DNA from: UBA8958 sp964571695
GTDB lineage: Bacteria > Desulfobacterota > Syntrophia > Syntrophales > UBA8958
NCBI GenBank assembly: GCA_964571695.1
Contig: CAZNDG010000008.1
Location: 1-64,000 of the forward strand
Direction: 5' to 3'
DNA: 64,000 bases
Positions 26,314-35,525 of this stretch are shown here, piece by piece (within the stretch, counting starts at the first letter, position 1; every line of letters starts with the position of its first letter). The position numbers and the translations under genes are program-made. The notes beneath the pieces are model-generated. The model did no database searches, was not told the DNA's origin, and saw nothing but the letters and a program-made list of their open reading frames with translations.

Positions 26314-27144
26314 TTGAAGATTTTCTTGCGGTTCCTCTTGATCCTGGGGTTGTTCGTGCCCTTCAGCGGCTGTGCCACTACCGGGGATCTCCAGCGCGTG
26401 CAGGGGAGCCTGGGCAACAAGATCGGCGATCACGATTCGGAGATCTCAGAATTGAGTGAACAGGCGGCAGCGAACAAGAAGGCCGTCGATGAACTGCGTA
26501 CGAAACAGGCCGACGTGAATGCGGACATCACGGTTATTCGTGAACAGCTTCAACAACTCCGGGGCGCCGTGGATCAACTCCAGAAGGAGATGGCGGACAT
26601 CCGGAGCCGGGCGGTGGAAACCAAGGAGTTGAAGGAAAAGCTCGATCAGACATCCTTTAAGATAAATTTTATCGAGAACTTTCTCGGGATCGGCAAGAAG
26701 GATGAACGGACGGCCGGGAATGCGGAGAAACACCACAAAAATCAAGGGAAAAACGGCGTCAAGGCCAAGACGGACAAGGAGTCCCTCTATGCCGCCGCTT
26801 ACGACTTGTACAAGGAGGGTAAATACGAAAGGGCTCGAGGAGAATTCCAGCATTTTCTGAAGGCCTTTCCTCAAACGGAATATTCGGGGAACGCCCAGTT
26901 CTGGATCGGGGAATGCTACTATTTCGAAAAAAGCTACGAAAAGGCCATCCTGGAATATGAAAAGGTTATCAAGAACTATCCGGAAGGCAACAAGGTCCCC
27001 CAGGCCCTGTTGAAACAGGGGCTTTCCTTTCTGGAACTGGGAGACAAGGCGAGCGCCAGACTGATCCTCCAGAATGTCATCAAGGACTATCCGAACACAA
27101 GTCAGGCCCGGGTGGCCCGTTCCAAGCTCCTGGAAATTAAATAG
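26314..27144 (+). CDS. ybgF: YbgF/CpoB-like lipoprotein with coiled coil and TPRs
   Basis: 276 residues from a TTG with a G-rich site upstream. The signal peptide ends in lipobox PFSGC (Cys about 20). Residues 30-110 are a coiled coil that trimerises CpoB. A Lys-rich linker (about 125-150) leads to YbgF-type TPRs (SLYAAAYDLYKEGKYERARGEF and following). CpoB is soluble in E. coli and links Tol with cell-wall synthesis; here it is a lipoprotein. The stop codon borders the R2 repeat. Confidence 0.88.
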   Translation: MKIFLRFLLILGLFVPFSGCATTGDLQRVQGSLGNKIGDHDSEISELSEQAAANKKAVDELRTKQADVNADITVIREQLQQLRGAVDQLQKEMADIRSRAVETKELKEKLDQTSFKINFIENFLGIGKKDERTAGNAEKHHKNQGKNGVKAKTDKESLYAAAYDLYKEGKYERARGEFQHFLKAFPQTEYSGNAQFWIGECYYFEKSYEKAILEYEKVIKNYPEGNKVPQALLKQGLSFLELGDKASARLILQNVIKDYPNTSQARVARSKLLEIK

Positions 27145-27286
27145 GACGACATCGTAAAAAGTCCATATGCAGCGTCGCGCTTCATCTTTCGTCACTGCGA
27201 CGCACGCACAAGTAGCCCTCATTCCTCAGAATTCGCACGCCTTGCCTCTGGAGTTTTTTACTTAGCCGTCTTCATGTTGACTTCTT
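27145..27286. repeat. R2 element, copy B (degenerate)
   Basis: Matches the R2 copy at 11771-11910 along its whole length: GACGACATCGTAAAAA at the left, CTTCGTCACTGCGACG in the middle and CGCCTTGCCTC toward the right. Its right inverted end is decayed. It abuts the ybgF stop on one side and R1 copy B on the other. Confidence 0.75.
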
Positions 27287-27306
27287 GAGAGCTTTGCATA
27301 ACTGCG

Positions 27307-27444
27307 GAAAAATGGTTCGCAAGCGGCGAATCAAATGTTTTTCGCGGTTGCGTGATTGAACTTAACGATTGGTAATGAATAAGGTTTATACGTTACCCAT
27401 TCAGAGGCGAAAAAGATTTCTGAGCCGCGGCGAAGCCATTTTTC
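27307..27444 (+). repeat. R1 element, copy B (MITE-like)
   Basis: 138 bases. The left end GAAAAATGGTTCGC and right end GCGAAGCCATTTTTC are inverted repeats. Very similar to the copy at 42673-42810 and to the inverted copy at 7230-7368. Flanking TTTGCATAAC on the left and CAAAGGTCTC on the right are also shared. With R2 copy B it fills the 344-base gap after ybgF. Confidence 0.85.
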
Positions 27445-27488
27445 AAAGGTCTCTTCTTGTGAATTCATTGAATAGGATGACGGGATAA

Positions 27489-28301
27489 TTATTCCAGTTT
27501 TTTCACCTTCGCGCCCGGGGGAACGGGGAGGTCAAACAACTCCGCCCCGGCGGCGGTCATCGTTTCCAGTGTTACGCTTTCGTACTCCATAACCAAGGTT
27601 TGCGCCTCCTCCCCCTTCATCTTGACCCGGATCCTCTGGGGCATAGGCGCGCCGTCCACCGGGGCGTAGGCGTCGAAATATACGTTCAGGGCATCATCTC
27701 CGCCATTTTCGGCCGTCTGCTCGCAGCGGCGCAGATAACCAGTTTCCCCATCTATCCAGAGGGACTGCCGGATCCGGCGGTCTCGGGAGGAGATGTCGAG
27801 GCGGTAAGCCGCTCCTTCATGAAAACCTTCCACCCGCTGCGGTTCCACCACCGGAAATGCCGGGCGGCCGCCCGTCAGGAGTGAAACCAGATCGCTCACA
27901 GTTAGGGAGAGGGGAAAAAAACGGGCAAGGTTTTCCGGAACGGCCGCGCCGGTGTAGTATTCCCCCGTTCCGGGCAGATACACGGCGAGCCGCCCGGCGT
28001 GGGCCGCCAGAAAAAAATTTGGCAAGCCGATCACCGGAATGGCCTCGAGCCGCAGAGAATCCGGTTTCCAGGCCAGGATGGCGAGCTTGAGGGGATACCG
28101 TCCCGTCTCCGTGATTACCGCGATTTCCGCTATGGCCTTGAGGAGACGCCTATCCCGCGACCGAAGGTCGAGGCGGGCCAATGCCTCTTCCGGGTTGAGG
28201 TTGATAGCTTCCCCCGGTTTTGACGTTCCGGTATCGTGGGCGCAGCCTCCGGCAATAAGAGAAAAGAACAGGAATAAGGATAAGATTCGGATCCTGATCA
28301 T
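27489..28301 (-). CDS. Outer-membrane lipoprotein, LolB/DUF4292-like
   Basis: 270 residues. Lipobox IAGGC puts the lipidated Cys at residue 20. The rest is beta-rich with features of the LolA/LolB fold: LKLAILAWKPDSLRLEAI, an LPGTGEYYTG strand and RIRQSLWIDGETGYLRRCE. The DUF4292/LolB relation is inferred from pattern and length. The ATG overlaps the stop of the TPR gene upstream (ATGA), so both may act together at the envelope. LolA is encoded far away at 55.5 kb. Confidence 0.7.
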   Translation of the reverse strand: MIRIRILSLFLFFSLIAGGCAHDTGTSKPGEAINLNPEEALARLDLRSRDRRLLKAIAEIAVITETGRYPLKLAILAWKPDSLRLEAIPVIGLPNFFLAAHAGRLAVYLPGTGEYYTGAAVPENLARFFPLSLTVSDLVSLLTGGRPAFPVVEPQRVEGFHEGAAYRLDISSRDRRIRQSLWIDGETGYLRRCEQTAENGGDDALNVYFDAYAPVDGAPMPQRIRVKMKGEEAQTLVMEYESVTLETMTAAGAELFDLPVPPGAKVKKLE

Positions 28302-29971
28302 TTATCCTTCAGGGCGTCGATCTTCCGGGGCAGGGTGGTGCTGGTGGGATTGATCTTCAATGCCCGCTGGTAGGCGGCGAGGGCCTCCTGCCGGCGGCCG
28401 GCTTCCAGATAGGCGTCGCCGAGATGCTCGGCGATGGCGCCGTCTTCAGGGAGGATGAGTGCCGCCTCCTGGAGATACTTGAGGGCCAGTTCGATCCGGT
28501 TCTGTTTGAAGTATGTCCAGCCGAGGCTGTCGATGATGTAGCCGTTGCCGGGCTTGAGCTGCAAGGCCTTGAGAATCAGTTTTTCCGCTTCACCAAGATG
28601 CATTCCCCGGTCGGCGTAACTGTAACCGATGAAGTTCAGAGCGTCGGCGTGTTCGGGATCGATCTTCAGGATGGTCCGCATCTGCTGAATGCTCGCTTCG
28701 AAGCGGTCCGTCTTTTCGTACAGCACCCCCAGGCTATAGCTTAGATCGGTATTCTCCGGCAGTATCACCATCCCCTCCTTGAGGATCCGTTCCGCACCCA
28801 TCCGATCCTGCTGAGCTTCATACAGCGAGGATAGAACCACGTAAAAGCCGGGGACATCCCTTTTCACCTTGATGGCCTGTTCGAGAACGGTGATCGCGTC
28901 CGAAATTTTCCCCTCCTTCTTCCTGATCATGGCGATACGGATCCGGGCGCTGCCGTATAGATCCGAGTTGGGAGGCATCTTCTCCAGGATGGCGAGTGCC
29001 GGGGCGTAGAGCCTTTTTTCCTCGTAAGCCGTCGCCTGCAGATAGGCGTAGCGTTGATCGGCGGGGTATCTCCGGGCCAATTTTTGGAAGGTGGCCGCCG
29101 CCTGGTCGTAACGCCCGCTCTCGATGAAAAGCAGCCCCAGGGTAAGCAGCACCTCCCGGTTATCGGGATCCGACCGGAGGATACGCTGGAATTCTTTTTC
29201 CGCCTCCGCGTATCGCTTTTCCCGCAGATACATTTCCCCGAGTTTGATGCGGACATGGAGCTTGTCGGGATGGAGGAAGAGATAATCCTTGAAGGTGTCG
29301 ATGGCCAAGGAAGTCTGCCGCTGTTTTTCATACGCCAGGGCCAGGTCGATCAGCGCGGCCTCGAAGTTCGGCCGGATTTCCAGCGTCTTTTTGAGCATTT
29401 TTTCCGCGCCCTGGTAATTCTTCATCTCCATGAACACCCTGGCTTCGTAGTAGGCGGCCATGAGGTGCTGGGGGTCCAGGCGCAGCACCTGTTCGAACAT
29501 GGCGATCGCTTCCGGGTATTGCTTGGCATCCCCGTATATGACCCCCAGGTAAAACGGTGCGGAGACGTTCCGGGGCTCCTGGCGGACCACCTGCTTGTAG
29601 ATCTCCACGGCCCGGGGGTAATTTTTGTCGTTCATATACAGGCCGGCCAGGATGAGGTTCAGATCCACATGGTCCGGATGATCCTTGCGGACCTGTTCGC
29701 AGAGGTGGATCGCCTTGGCGGCTTCCCCTTTTTCCACATACGCGGCCGCCAGATCGATGGCGATTTCCGGCGCCGCCGGATCGTAGCGCCGGGCCTTTTC
29801 GAATTCCTTGATCGCCTCCTGCGGGTTTTCGTCCAGCATGTGCAGGACGCCCAGGGAATAATGATAGGCGGCCAGATGACCAGGACGGTTTTTCCCGTAC
29901 AGGTCCGGCGCCGCGCCGAGGATCATCGACAAGAAAACGAGATAAACGGCGGCCTTGGAAATAGGGTTCAT
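28298..29971 (-). CDS. TPR-repeat protein with signal peptide
   Basis: 557 residues: a signal peptide (1-26) and then about 15 tetratricopeptide repeats through the whole length (for example AAYHYSLGVLHMLDENPQEA and GYSYADRGMHLGEAEKLILK). It is probably periplasmic or on the inner face of the outer membrane and acts as a scaffold. Similar TPR proteins beside LolB-like lipoproteins occur in delta-proteobacteria. Only a weak GGAA site is seen before the ATG. It ends 4 bases into the lipoprotein gene and starts 12 bases after the protease gene. Confidence 0.85.
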   Translation of the reverse strand: MNPISKAAVYLVFLSMILGAAPDLYGKNRPGHLAAYHYSLGVLHMLDENPQEAIKEFEKARRYDPAAPEIAIDLAAAYVEKGEAAKAIHLCEQVRKDHPDHVDLNLILAGLYMNDKNYPRAVEIYKQVVRQEPRNVSAPFYLGVIYGDAKQYPEAIAMFEQVLRLDPQHLMAAYYEARVFMEMKNYQGAEKMLKKTLEIRPNFEAALIDLALAYEKQRQTSLAIDTFKDYLFLHPDKLHVRIKLGEMYLREKRYAEAEKEFQRILRSDPDNREVLLTLGLLFIESGRYDQAAATFQKLARRYPADQRYAYLQATAYEEKRLYAPALAILEKMPPNSDLYGSARIRIAMIRKKEGKISDAITVLEQAIKVKRDVPGFYVVLSSLYEAQQDRMGAERILKEGMVILPENTDLSYSLGVLYEKTDRFEASIQQMRTILKIDPEHADALNFIGYSYADRGMHLGEAEKLILKALQLKPGNGYIIDSLGWTYFKQNRIELALKYLQEAALILPEDGAIAEHLGDAYLEAGRRQEALAAYQRALKINPTSTTLPRKIDALKDK

Positions 29972-29982
29972 GGCGTTCCGGT

Positions 29983-31362
29983 TCAGTTTTTGACGAGGTT
30001 CTTCTTGAAAATATCCCAGCTCTTCAGCATGTCCACGGCGGCCTTGAGCTGGTTGTCCGCGTTGACATCGCCGAAGGGTCTTTTGAGCGGCAGATCTTTA
30101 CGGATCTCATTGTTTTTCAAGCGCTTCTGCAATAGTTCCCCTTCCCGGTCCGGCTCTTCACCGGGCTTTGCCTGCTCCTGGGCGGATTTGATATGTCCTT
30201 TCAAGTCCTTTTCCCGAATCGGTTCGTGATCTTCATCCTCGCCGTTGCTCCCCGGGCGGATATACTTGACGGTCACATCCGGGGCGATGCCTTCCGCCTG
30301 GATGGAACGTCCCTTGGGGGTATAGTAACGGGCCGTGGTCAACTTCAACGCCGAGCCGTCTTCCAGGGGGATAACCGTCTGTACGGAGCCCTTGCCGAAG
30401 GTCTGGGTGCCCAGGATCAAAGCGCGGCCGTTATCCTGGAGGGCTCCGGAAACGATCTCGGCGGCGCTGGCCGTCCCCTCGTTGACCATGACGATCATGG
30501 GGGCGGTGAACTCGTCGCTCTTGTCCCGGGCGCTGACCTTGCTCTCCATTCCCTTGGCGCGTCCCTTGGTCGAGACGATGCCGCCGGACTTGAGGAATAT
30601 GTCCGAGACCTCGATGGATTGATTCAGAAGGCCGCCGGGATTGTTGCGCAAATCGAGGACAATCCCCTTCAGCGGCTCTTTTTTCGCCGTCATCTCCCGG
30701 AGGGCTTTTTTCAGGTCGTCGGCGGTCTTGTCCTGGAAAGAGGAGACCCGGACATAGCCGATCCCGTCGTCGAGTAATTTGTGTTTGACGCTGACGACCT
30801 TGATGATCGCCCGGGTGATGACGAATTCGCGGAGCTTGGTTTCATTGCCCCGCAATACGGAAATGGTTACCTTCGTCCCTTTCTCGCCCCGGAGGCGTTT
30901 CACCGCGTCCATGATGGTTATGTCCTTGGTGGATTTCCCGTCGATCATCATGATCTTGTCTCCGGATTTGACGCCCGCCTGGAAGGCCGGGGTGTCTTCG
31001 ATGGGGGAAACGACGGTGAGGACGTCCTTATGGATGGTTATTTCGATGCCGATTCCGCCGAAACTGCCCCGGGTCTCCAGCTCCAGTTCCTTGTACATCT
31101 CCGGGGTCATGAAACTGCTGTGGGGATCGAGATTCTTGATCATCCCGTTTATTGCGCCTTGCAGCAGGTTCTTGGCATCCACCGGCTCCACGTAATTCTT
31201 TTCTACAATATCGAGAACTTCCGTGAAATTCTTTAGATTTTTGTAGATGGAACGGTCCAGGGCCGCGGAAACCTGGCTGTTCAGATACGGGCCGGCAATT
31301 AACGCTAGGGCGGCGATTCCCAGGATCGCCACCCCGAAATAGACGGCAAATCTCTTCTTCAT
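29983..31362 (-). CDS. C-terminal processing peptidase (S41)
   Basis: 459 residues. One N-terminal helix exports or anchors it. The PDZ domain lies near 95-180 (GGIGIEITIHKDVLTVV, GDKIMMIDGKST). The S41 core contains the catalytic Ser in NEGTASAAEIVSGAL and Lys in TFGKGSVQT. The C-terminal 90 residues are charged. CtpA/Prc proteases trim periplasmic proteins and cell-wall hydrolases. GGAGGAAG lies before the ATG at 31362; an earlier start adds 13 residues without support. The 170 bases upstream contain a GGGTAAA/TTTACCC hairpin. Confidence 0.93.
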   Translation of the reverse strand: MKKRFAVYFGVAILGIAALALIAGPYLNSQVSAALDRSIYKNLKNFTEVLDIVEKNYVEPVDAKNLLQGAINGMIKNLDPHSSFMTPEMYKELELETRGSFGGIGIEITIHKDVLTVVSPIEDTPAFQAGVKSGDKIMMIDGKSTKDITIMDAVKRLRGEKGTKVTISVLRGNETKLREFVITRAIIKVVSVKHKLLDDGIGYVRVSSFQDKTADDLKKALREMTAKKEPLKGIVLDLRNNPGGLLNQSIEVSDIFLKSGGIVSTKGRAKGMESKVSARDKSDEFTAPMIVMVNEGTASAAEIVSGALQDNGRALILGTQTFGKGSVQTVIPLEDGSALKLTTARYYTPKGRSIQAEGIAPDVTVKYIRPGSNGEDEDHEPIREKDLKGHIKSAQEQAKPGEEPDREGELLQKRLKNNEIRKDLPLKRPFGDVNADNQLKAAVDMLKSWDIFKKNLVKN

Positions 31363-31534
31363 TCGTCTCTTCCTCCACCCGCAAGTGGGATGCCCGCCCA
31401 TAATTGCCGTCCCCGGACATGCTCATCATGTACGGAGCGGAAGGCCGGCGCATCCCCTTAAGGGTAAAATGATTTACCCCTCTCCATACCATGCTTTGCG
31501 GGAAAAATGCCATAATTATTGGGATGAATGTTTG

Positions 31535-32479
31535 CTATGTCAAAAGGGCGGCGACGGTTTTCCGGAGGGATTCGCCGTCACCGGCGTAGAGGAGGCGGGG
31601 CCGCCGGTCGATATTCTTGACCAGTCCGGAAAGGACCCGCCGGGGGCCGATTTCCACGAAGGTCGTTACGCCCTTGGAGATCAGCATCTCCACTGTTTCC
31701 TGCCAGCGCACCGGCGAGATCATCTGCATCTTCAGCAACTCCCGGGACGCCGCCGGAGAATGTTCCCGCCGGGGATCGTAATTGGGGATGACCGGCAGGC
31801 GGGGAGGATGAAAGGCGATCTGTTCCAAATCGGTGCGGAAAAGTTCGGCCGCCGCGGCGAGGAGCCGGGAATGACAGGGAACGCTGATGGGGAGGGGGAC
31901 GAACTTCTTGATCCCCTTTTGGGCGGCCGCCTCCCCCACCCGGGCAACGGCCCGGACATCTCCCGAGATGACGATCTGGTTCGGGGCGTTGAGGTTGGCC
32001 AGATCCAGGGTTTCACCGGTCAGGACGCATTCGCGGCAGACCGCCGCCGTTTCTCCGCCGGTGAGACCCAGGATGGCGGCCATGGCCCCGCGTCCGGGAG
32101 GAAGGGCCTCCTGGTGTCGTTTCGCCCGGGCCTGGACAATGGTTACCGCATCTTTTAGAGTCAGCGCCCCCGCGGCATAGAGCGCGCTGTACTCGCCCAG
32201 ACTGTGTCCGGCCGCCGCGATCGGATCGATCTCTCCCGCCTGTTCCCGGAAGAGGGTATAGACCCCTATTTCGAAGGCCAGAACCGCCAGTTGGGTGTTA
32301 ACCGTCTGATCCAGATCTTCCTGAGGGCCCTCCAGGCAGAGCCGGGCGATGTCCACTCCCGTGATCTCCCGAACCCGGGACAGGACCTCCCGGTAGGCGG
32401 GGCAGTCCCGGTGGAAATCCGCACCCATGCCGACGAACTGGGATCCCTGTCCCGGAAAGATGAGTGCCCATTTTTCCAT
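31535..32479 (-). CDS. fabD: Malonyl-CoA:ACP transacylase
   Basis: 314 residues. It loads malonyl units onto acyl carrier protein. The nucleophile is Ser93 in GHSLGEYSAL and the catalytic His203 lies in VPCHSRLL, close to the E. coli positions; FPGQGSQ is at 9-15. The ATG at 32479 has GGAGAG at good spacing. It is the last gene of the fabH-acp-phaC-fabD group, 46 bases after phaC. Confidence 0.94.
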   Translation of the reverse strand: MEKWALIFPGQGSQFVGMGADFHRDCPAYREVLSRVREITGVDIARLCLEGPQEDLDQTVNTQLAVLAFEIGVYTLFREQAGEIDPIAAAGHSLGEYSALYAAGALTLKDAVTIVQARAKRHQEALPPGRGAMAAILGLTGGETAAVCRECVLTGETLDLANLNAPNQIVISGDVRAVARVGEAAAQKGIKKFVPLPISVPCHSRLLAAAAELFRTDLEQIAFHPPRLPVIPNYDPRREHSPAASRELLKMQMISPVRWQETVEMLISKGVTTFVEIGPRRVLSGLVKNIDRRPRLLYAGDGESLRKTVAALLT

Positions 32480-32525
32480 TACGGATCTCTCCTCCGGTTC
32501 TCGATACCGGATCTCCTCACGGCGT

Positions 32526-34172
32526 TCATTCGTGGACATAGATACCCGGCGCCCGATCCCGGGGCGGGTATTTCCGGTTTCCCAGAGGCGGGGGCGGCCG
32601 CCGGGAGTTGTCGTGCTGGCTCAGCCAGGCGGTCCAGTCCGGCCACCAGGAGCCGCGCCTTTCCTCCTGCCGGCGGAGCCAGGCCTCGGGTTCCTCCGGG
32701 AGCTCCGCCTCCCCGCTCCAGTATTTACGCCGCGATCCCTCGGAGTGGGGGTTGATGATCCCGGTGATGTGCCCCTCGCTGGAGAGGACAAAGCGGCGTC
32801 GGCCCGCAACGATCCCGCAGGTGCGAAAGGCGCCGCGCCAGGGGCAGATATGGTCAAGTTGGGTTCCCACGGCGTAGAGGGGCTGTACGACCCTGCCCAT
32901 ATCGATGGGACGTTCCCCCAGGGTCAAGGCGTCGCTTTTGGCGAGATTGTTGTGGAGGTAGAACTCCCGGAGATAGTAGGAGCACATGGCCTCGGGCAGG
33001 CGGGTGCTGTCGCTGTTCCAGAAGAGCATGTCGGACTTCGGGGAGGCGGCCCCGTAAAGATAGTTCTGAATATAGTTTCTCCAGATCAGGTTGTCGGCGC
33101 CGAGGATCCGGAAGATCCAGCTCAGGTACCGGGCATCGAGGAATCCGTCCATTTTCATGAGGGCCTCGGTGGCGGCGAGGGAGCGGTCGCTGATGAAAAC
33201 CCCCAGATCCCCCGGTTCACTGAAATCCACCAGGGTCGAAAACAGCGTCCAGTCCGCCACCGGCCCGGGGCTTTTCCTCCGTTGGCCCCGGTTGAGCCAG
33301 GCCATGAGGGCCGCCAGGGCCGTGCCGCCGATGCAGTACCCAGCCGCGTGGACCTGGGGACTCCGGCAGATGTGCCGCGCCGCCGCCACCGCCGCCAGCG
33401 CCCCGGCAAACATGTAATCGGAGAAGGCAACCTCCCGCATGGCCTCCGTCGGATTCTTCCAACTGATAGTGAAGACGGTAAACCCCTGATCCCGTAGATA
33501 ACGGACCAGGCTGGTCTGGGGGGTCAGATCGAAGATGTAGTACTTGTTGATCCAGGGAGGGATCAGAACCACCGGGAGGGTATAGGTCGTTTCCGTGGCG
33601 GCTTCGTACTGGATGAGTTCCATGATCTCGTTGCGAAAAACCACGGCGCCGGGGGTAATGGCGATATTTTCCCCCACCCGAAAGGCCGTCTCGTCGGTGA
33701 TACGGGAGAGATAATCCCCCCTGCTCAGGTCTTCCCAGGCCCGGCCCAGCCCCTGCATGAGACTGGCGCCCCCGGTTTCGAGGAACTTTTTCATGGCCGC
33801 GGGATTGGTCCAGAAGAAATTCGGCGGCGCCATGGCGCTCAAGATCTGTTGGATCCAGAAACGGGCCCGTTGCCGGTCCCGGTCGTTGAGGTCCCGGGTC
33901 AACTCCACCAACTCCCGGAGCCAGATGTCCAGAATGGCATGAAAGCGCCGGTTTAATTTTGCGTTCTTCCGGACGTATTCGAGGAAGACCTCGCCGGCGT
34001 TTTCCTTGTCCTCCGCCGGCAGCTCCGAGGACAGGAGGTGGGGAAACTCTTCCCGGGTCGCCTCCTCCAGACGCCGGAAGAGATCGATGACCCGCTCATT
34101 CGTCTCTTCCGAGCGGTCCAGCCAGGAACGCTGGACATTCCAGAGGGAAGTCAAAATATCCAGGGGGTCCAT
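32526..34172 (-). CDS. phaC: Polyhydroxyalkanoate synthase-like protein (class I type)
   Basis: 548 residues; an alpha/beta hydrolase that polymerises 3-hydroxyacyl-CoA. The N-terminal domain carries FWTNPAAMKKFLETGG and a VFRNEIMELIQY segment; the core has VVLIPPWINKYYIFDL, lipase-like box GYCIGGT with nucleophile Cys280, Asp in QLDHICPW and His in SSEGHITGI. All catalytic residues are present. It starts two bases after the ACP stop. No phaA, phaB or phasin gene is nearby; its partners are fatty-acid genes. Confidence 0.92.
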   Translation of the reverse strand: MDPLDILTSLWNVQRSWLDRSEETNERVIDLFRRLEEATREEFPHLLSSELPAEDKENAGEVFLEYVRKNAKLNRRFHAILDIWLRELVELTRDLNDRDRQRARFWIQQILSAMAPPNFFWTNPAAMKKFLETGGASLMQGLGRAWEDLSRGDYLSRITDETAFRVGENIAITPGAVVFRNEIMELIQYEAATETTYTLPVVLIPPWINKYYIFDLTPQTSLVRYLRDQGFTVFTISWKNPTEAMREVAFSDYMFAGALAAVAAARHICRSPQVHAAGYCIGGTALAALMAWLNRGQRRKSPGPVADWTLFSTLVDFSEPGDLGVFISDRSLAATEALMKMDGFLDARYLSWIFRILGADNLIWRNYIQNYLYGAASPKSDMLFWNSDSTRLPEAMCSYYLREFYLHNNLAKSDALTLGERPIDMGRVVQPLYAVGTQLDHICPWRGAFRTCGIVAGRRRFVLSSEGHITGIINPHSEGSRRKYWSGEAELPEEPEAWLRRQEERRGSWWPDWTAWLSQHDNSRRPPPPLGNRKYPPRDRAPGIYVHE

Positions 34173-34174
34173 CT

Positions 34175-34441
34175 TCAGGCCCTCTTCTCTCCCCCGGCGT
34201 CAAGCTTTTCAGGGTTTTCGATACGGGCGGCAATCTCCCCGAGGGTGGCGTCCTCGCCGAAGAGGTCAAGGGGGATGGTGACATTGAAGGTTTCCGCGAT
34301 AAAATTCTGCAGGTTCACCGCCGCCATGGAATCGAAATCGGGGATGTCCCCCAGACGGGTTTCCGCATCGATGACCATTCCTTCCGTTTCCGGGAAAAGG
34401 TCTTCTATGCCCGTCCTGAGTTTCTTTAACGTATCGGTCAT
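34175..34441 (-). CDS. Acyl carrier protein
   Basis: 88 residues. The phosphopantetheine Ser lies in DFDSMAAVNLQNF (about residue 38), matching the D-S-(L/M) motif. The protein is acidic at the N-terminus with a less acidic C-terminus than housekeeping AcpP. AAAGGAGG stands before the ATG. Located between fabH and phaC, it is probably a dedicated carrier for this pathway rather than the main fatty-acid ACP. Confidence 0.9.
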   Translation of the reverse strand: MTDTLKKLRTGIEDLFPETEGMVIDAETRLGDIPDFDSMAAVNLQNFIAETFNVTIPLDLFGEDATLGEIAARIENPEKLDAGGEKRA

Positions 34442-34472
34442 GCCTTTACCTCCTTTTGGATATGTTCCTTAC

Positions 34473-35453
34473 TCAGATCCGGATCAGATTGGCTCCCCAG
34501 GACAAGCCGCCGCCGAAGGCCGCGGTGATCACCAGATCCCCCGGGCCGACAACGCCCTCCGTCCGGGCCTCGTCCAGGGCGATGAGGACCGAGGCGCTGG
34601 CGGTGTTCCCGTAGCGGTCCAGATTTACATAGAATCTTTCCCGTGGGACGTCAAGGATGTCGGCGATGCCCCAGAGGATGTGAATGTTCGCCTGATGGCA
34701 CAGGAAGCATTTGATCTCTCTCAGCGCGACGCCGGCCGCCGCCGCGGCCTGGCGGATAACCAGGGGGCCTTTGTCGAGGGTGAAGTTGAACACCTCCTCC
34801 CCCTTCATGCGGAAATACGCCGCCCGGGGGTTGGTGATCTTTCCGTAGGGCATCATGGCCCCGCCGCCGGGGACGCAGATCGTTTCACTGCGGCTGCCGT
34901 CGGTGCCCAAAACGGAGTTGAGCACCCCGCGGGCGGCTTCTTCCCGGCCCTGCAGCAGCACCGCCCCCGCCCCGTCTCCGAAATAGGGGTAGGTGGAGAA
35001 ATCCTTACGGTTGAGGATCCGGGAATAGGTCTCCGCGGCCACAAAGAGGATGTTTTCGTACTGCCCCGTCCGAATCAGGGCGTCGGCGAGGTGGAGGCCA
35101 TAGGTGCTGCCCGCGCATACGGAATTGATATCGAAGGCGAAGGAGCTCCGGGCTCCGAGGAGGTGCTGGAGGCGAGTGGCCGTGGCCGGCTGGATGCGGT
35201 CGGGGGAGGAGGTGGAAAGTATGATCCCCTTGACGTCGGCGGCCGGGAAGGAGATCTTCTCCAGACAGGACCGGGCCGCCTCGAGGGCGAGGTCGGAGGT
35301 GGTCTGATGTTCTCCGGCGTGCCGCCGCGCCTGGACCCCGGTTTTGCTGCCGATCAGGGCCTGGGCCTCCCGGGAAAACTGGGTGAGCCCCTCGTTGGGA
35401 ATGACGGTCTCCGGCAGGTAGGAACCGGTGGAGGCAATGACGCCTCTTTTCAT
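34473..35453 (-). CDS. fabH: 3-oxoacyl-ACP synthase III-like (KAS III)
   Basis: 326 residues. The Cys113-His253-Asn283 triad is present (SVCAGSTYG, CHQANIHIL, YGNTASAS), near E. coli FabH positions 112, 244 and 274. It condenses an acyl-CoA starter with malonyl-ACP. GGGGGAAAG lies before the ATG at 35453. It heads the four-gene group. It may be the housekeeping FabH or a specialised KAS III. Confidence 0.92.
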   Translation of the reverse strand: MKRGVIASTGSYLPETVIPNEGLTQFSREAQALIGSKTGVQARRHAGEHQTTSDLALEAARSCLEKISFPAADVKGIILSTSSPDRIQPATATRLQHLLGARSSFAFDINSVCAGSTYGLHLADALIRTGQYENILFVAAETYSRILNRKDFSTYPYFGDGAGAVLLQGREEAARGVLNSVLGTDGSRSETICVPGGGAMMPYGKITNPRAAYFRMKGEEVFNFTLDKGPLVIRQAAAAAGVALREIKCFLCHQANIHILWGIADILDVPRERFYVNLDRYGNTASASVLIALDEARTEGVVGPGDLVITAAFGGGLSWGANLIRI

Positions 35454-35525
35454 ATCGCTTTCCCCCGCTTTTTGATTGAGGAAGATCTCTATCACAGAGC
35501 GGAAAATCCTGTCAAAAAAAACCCT

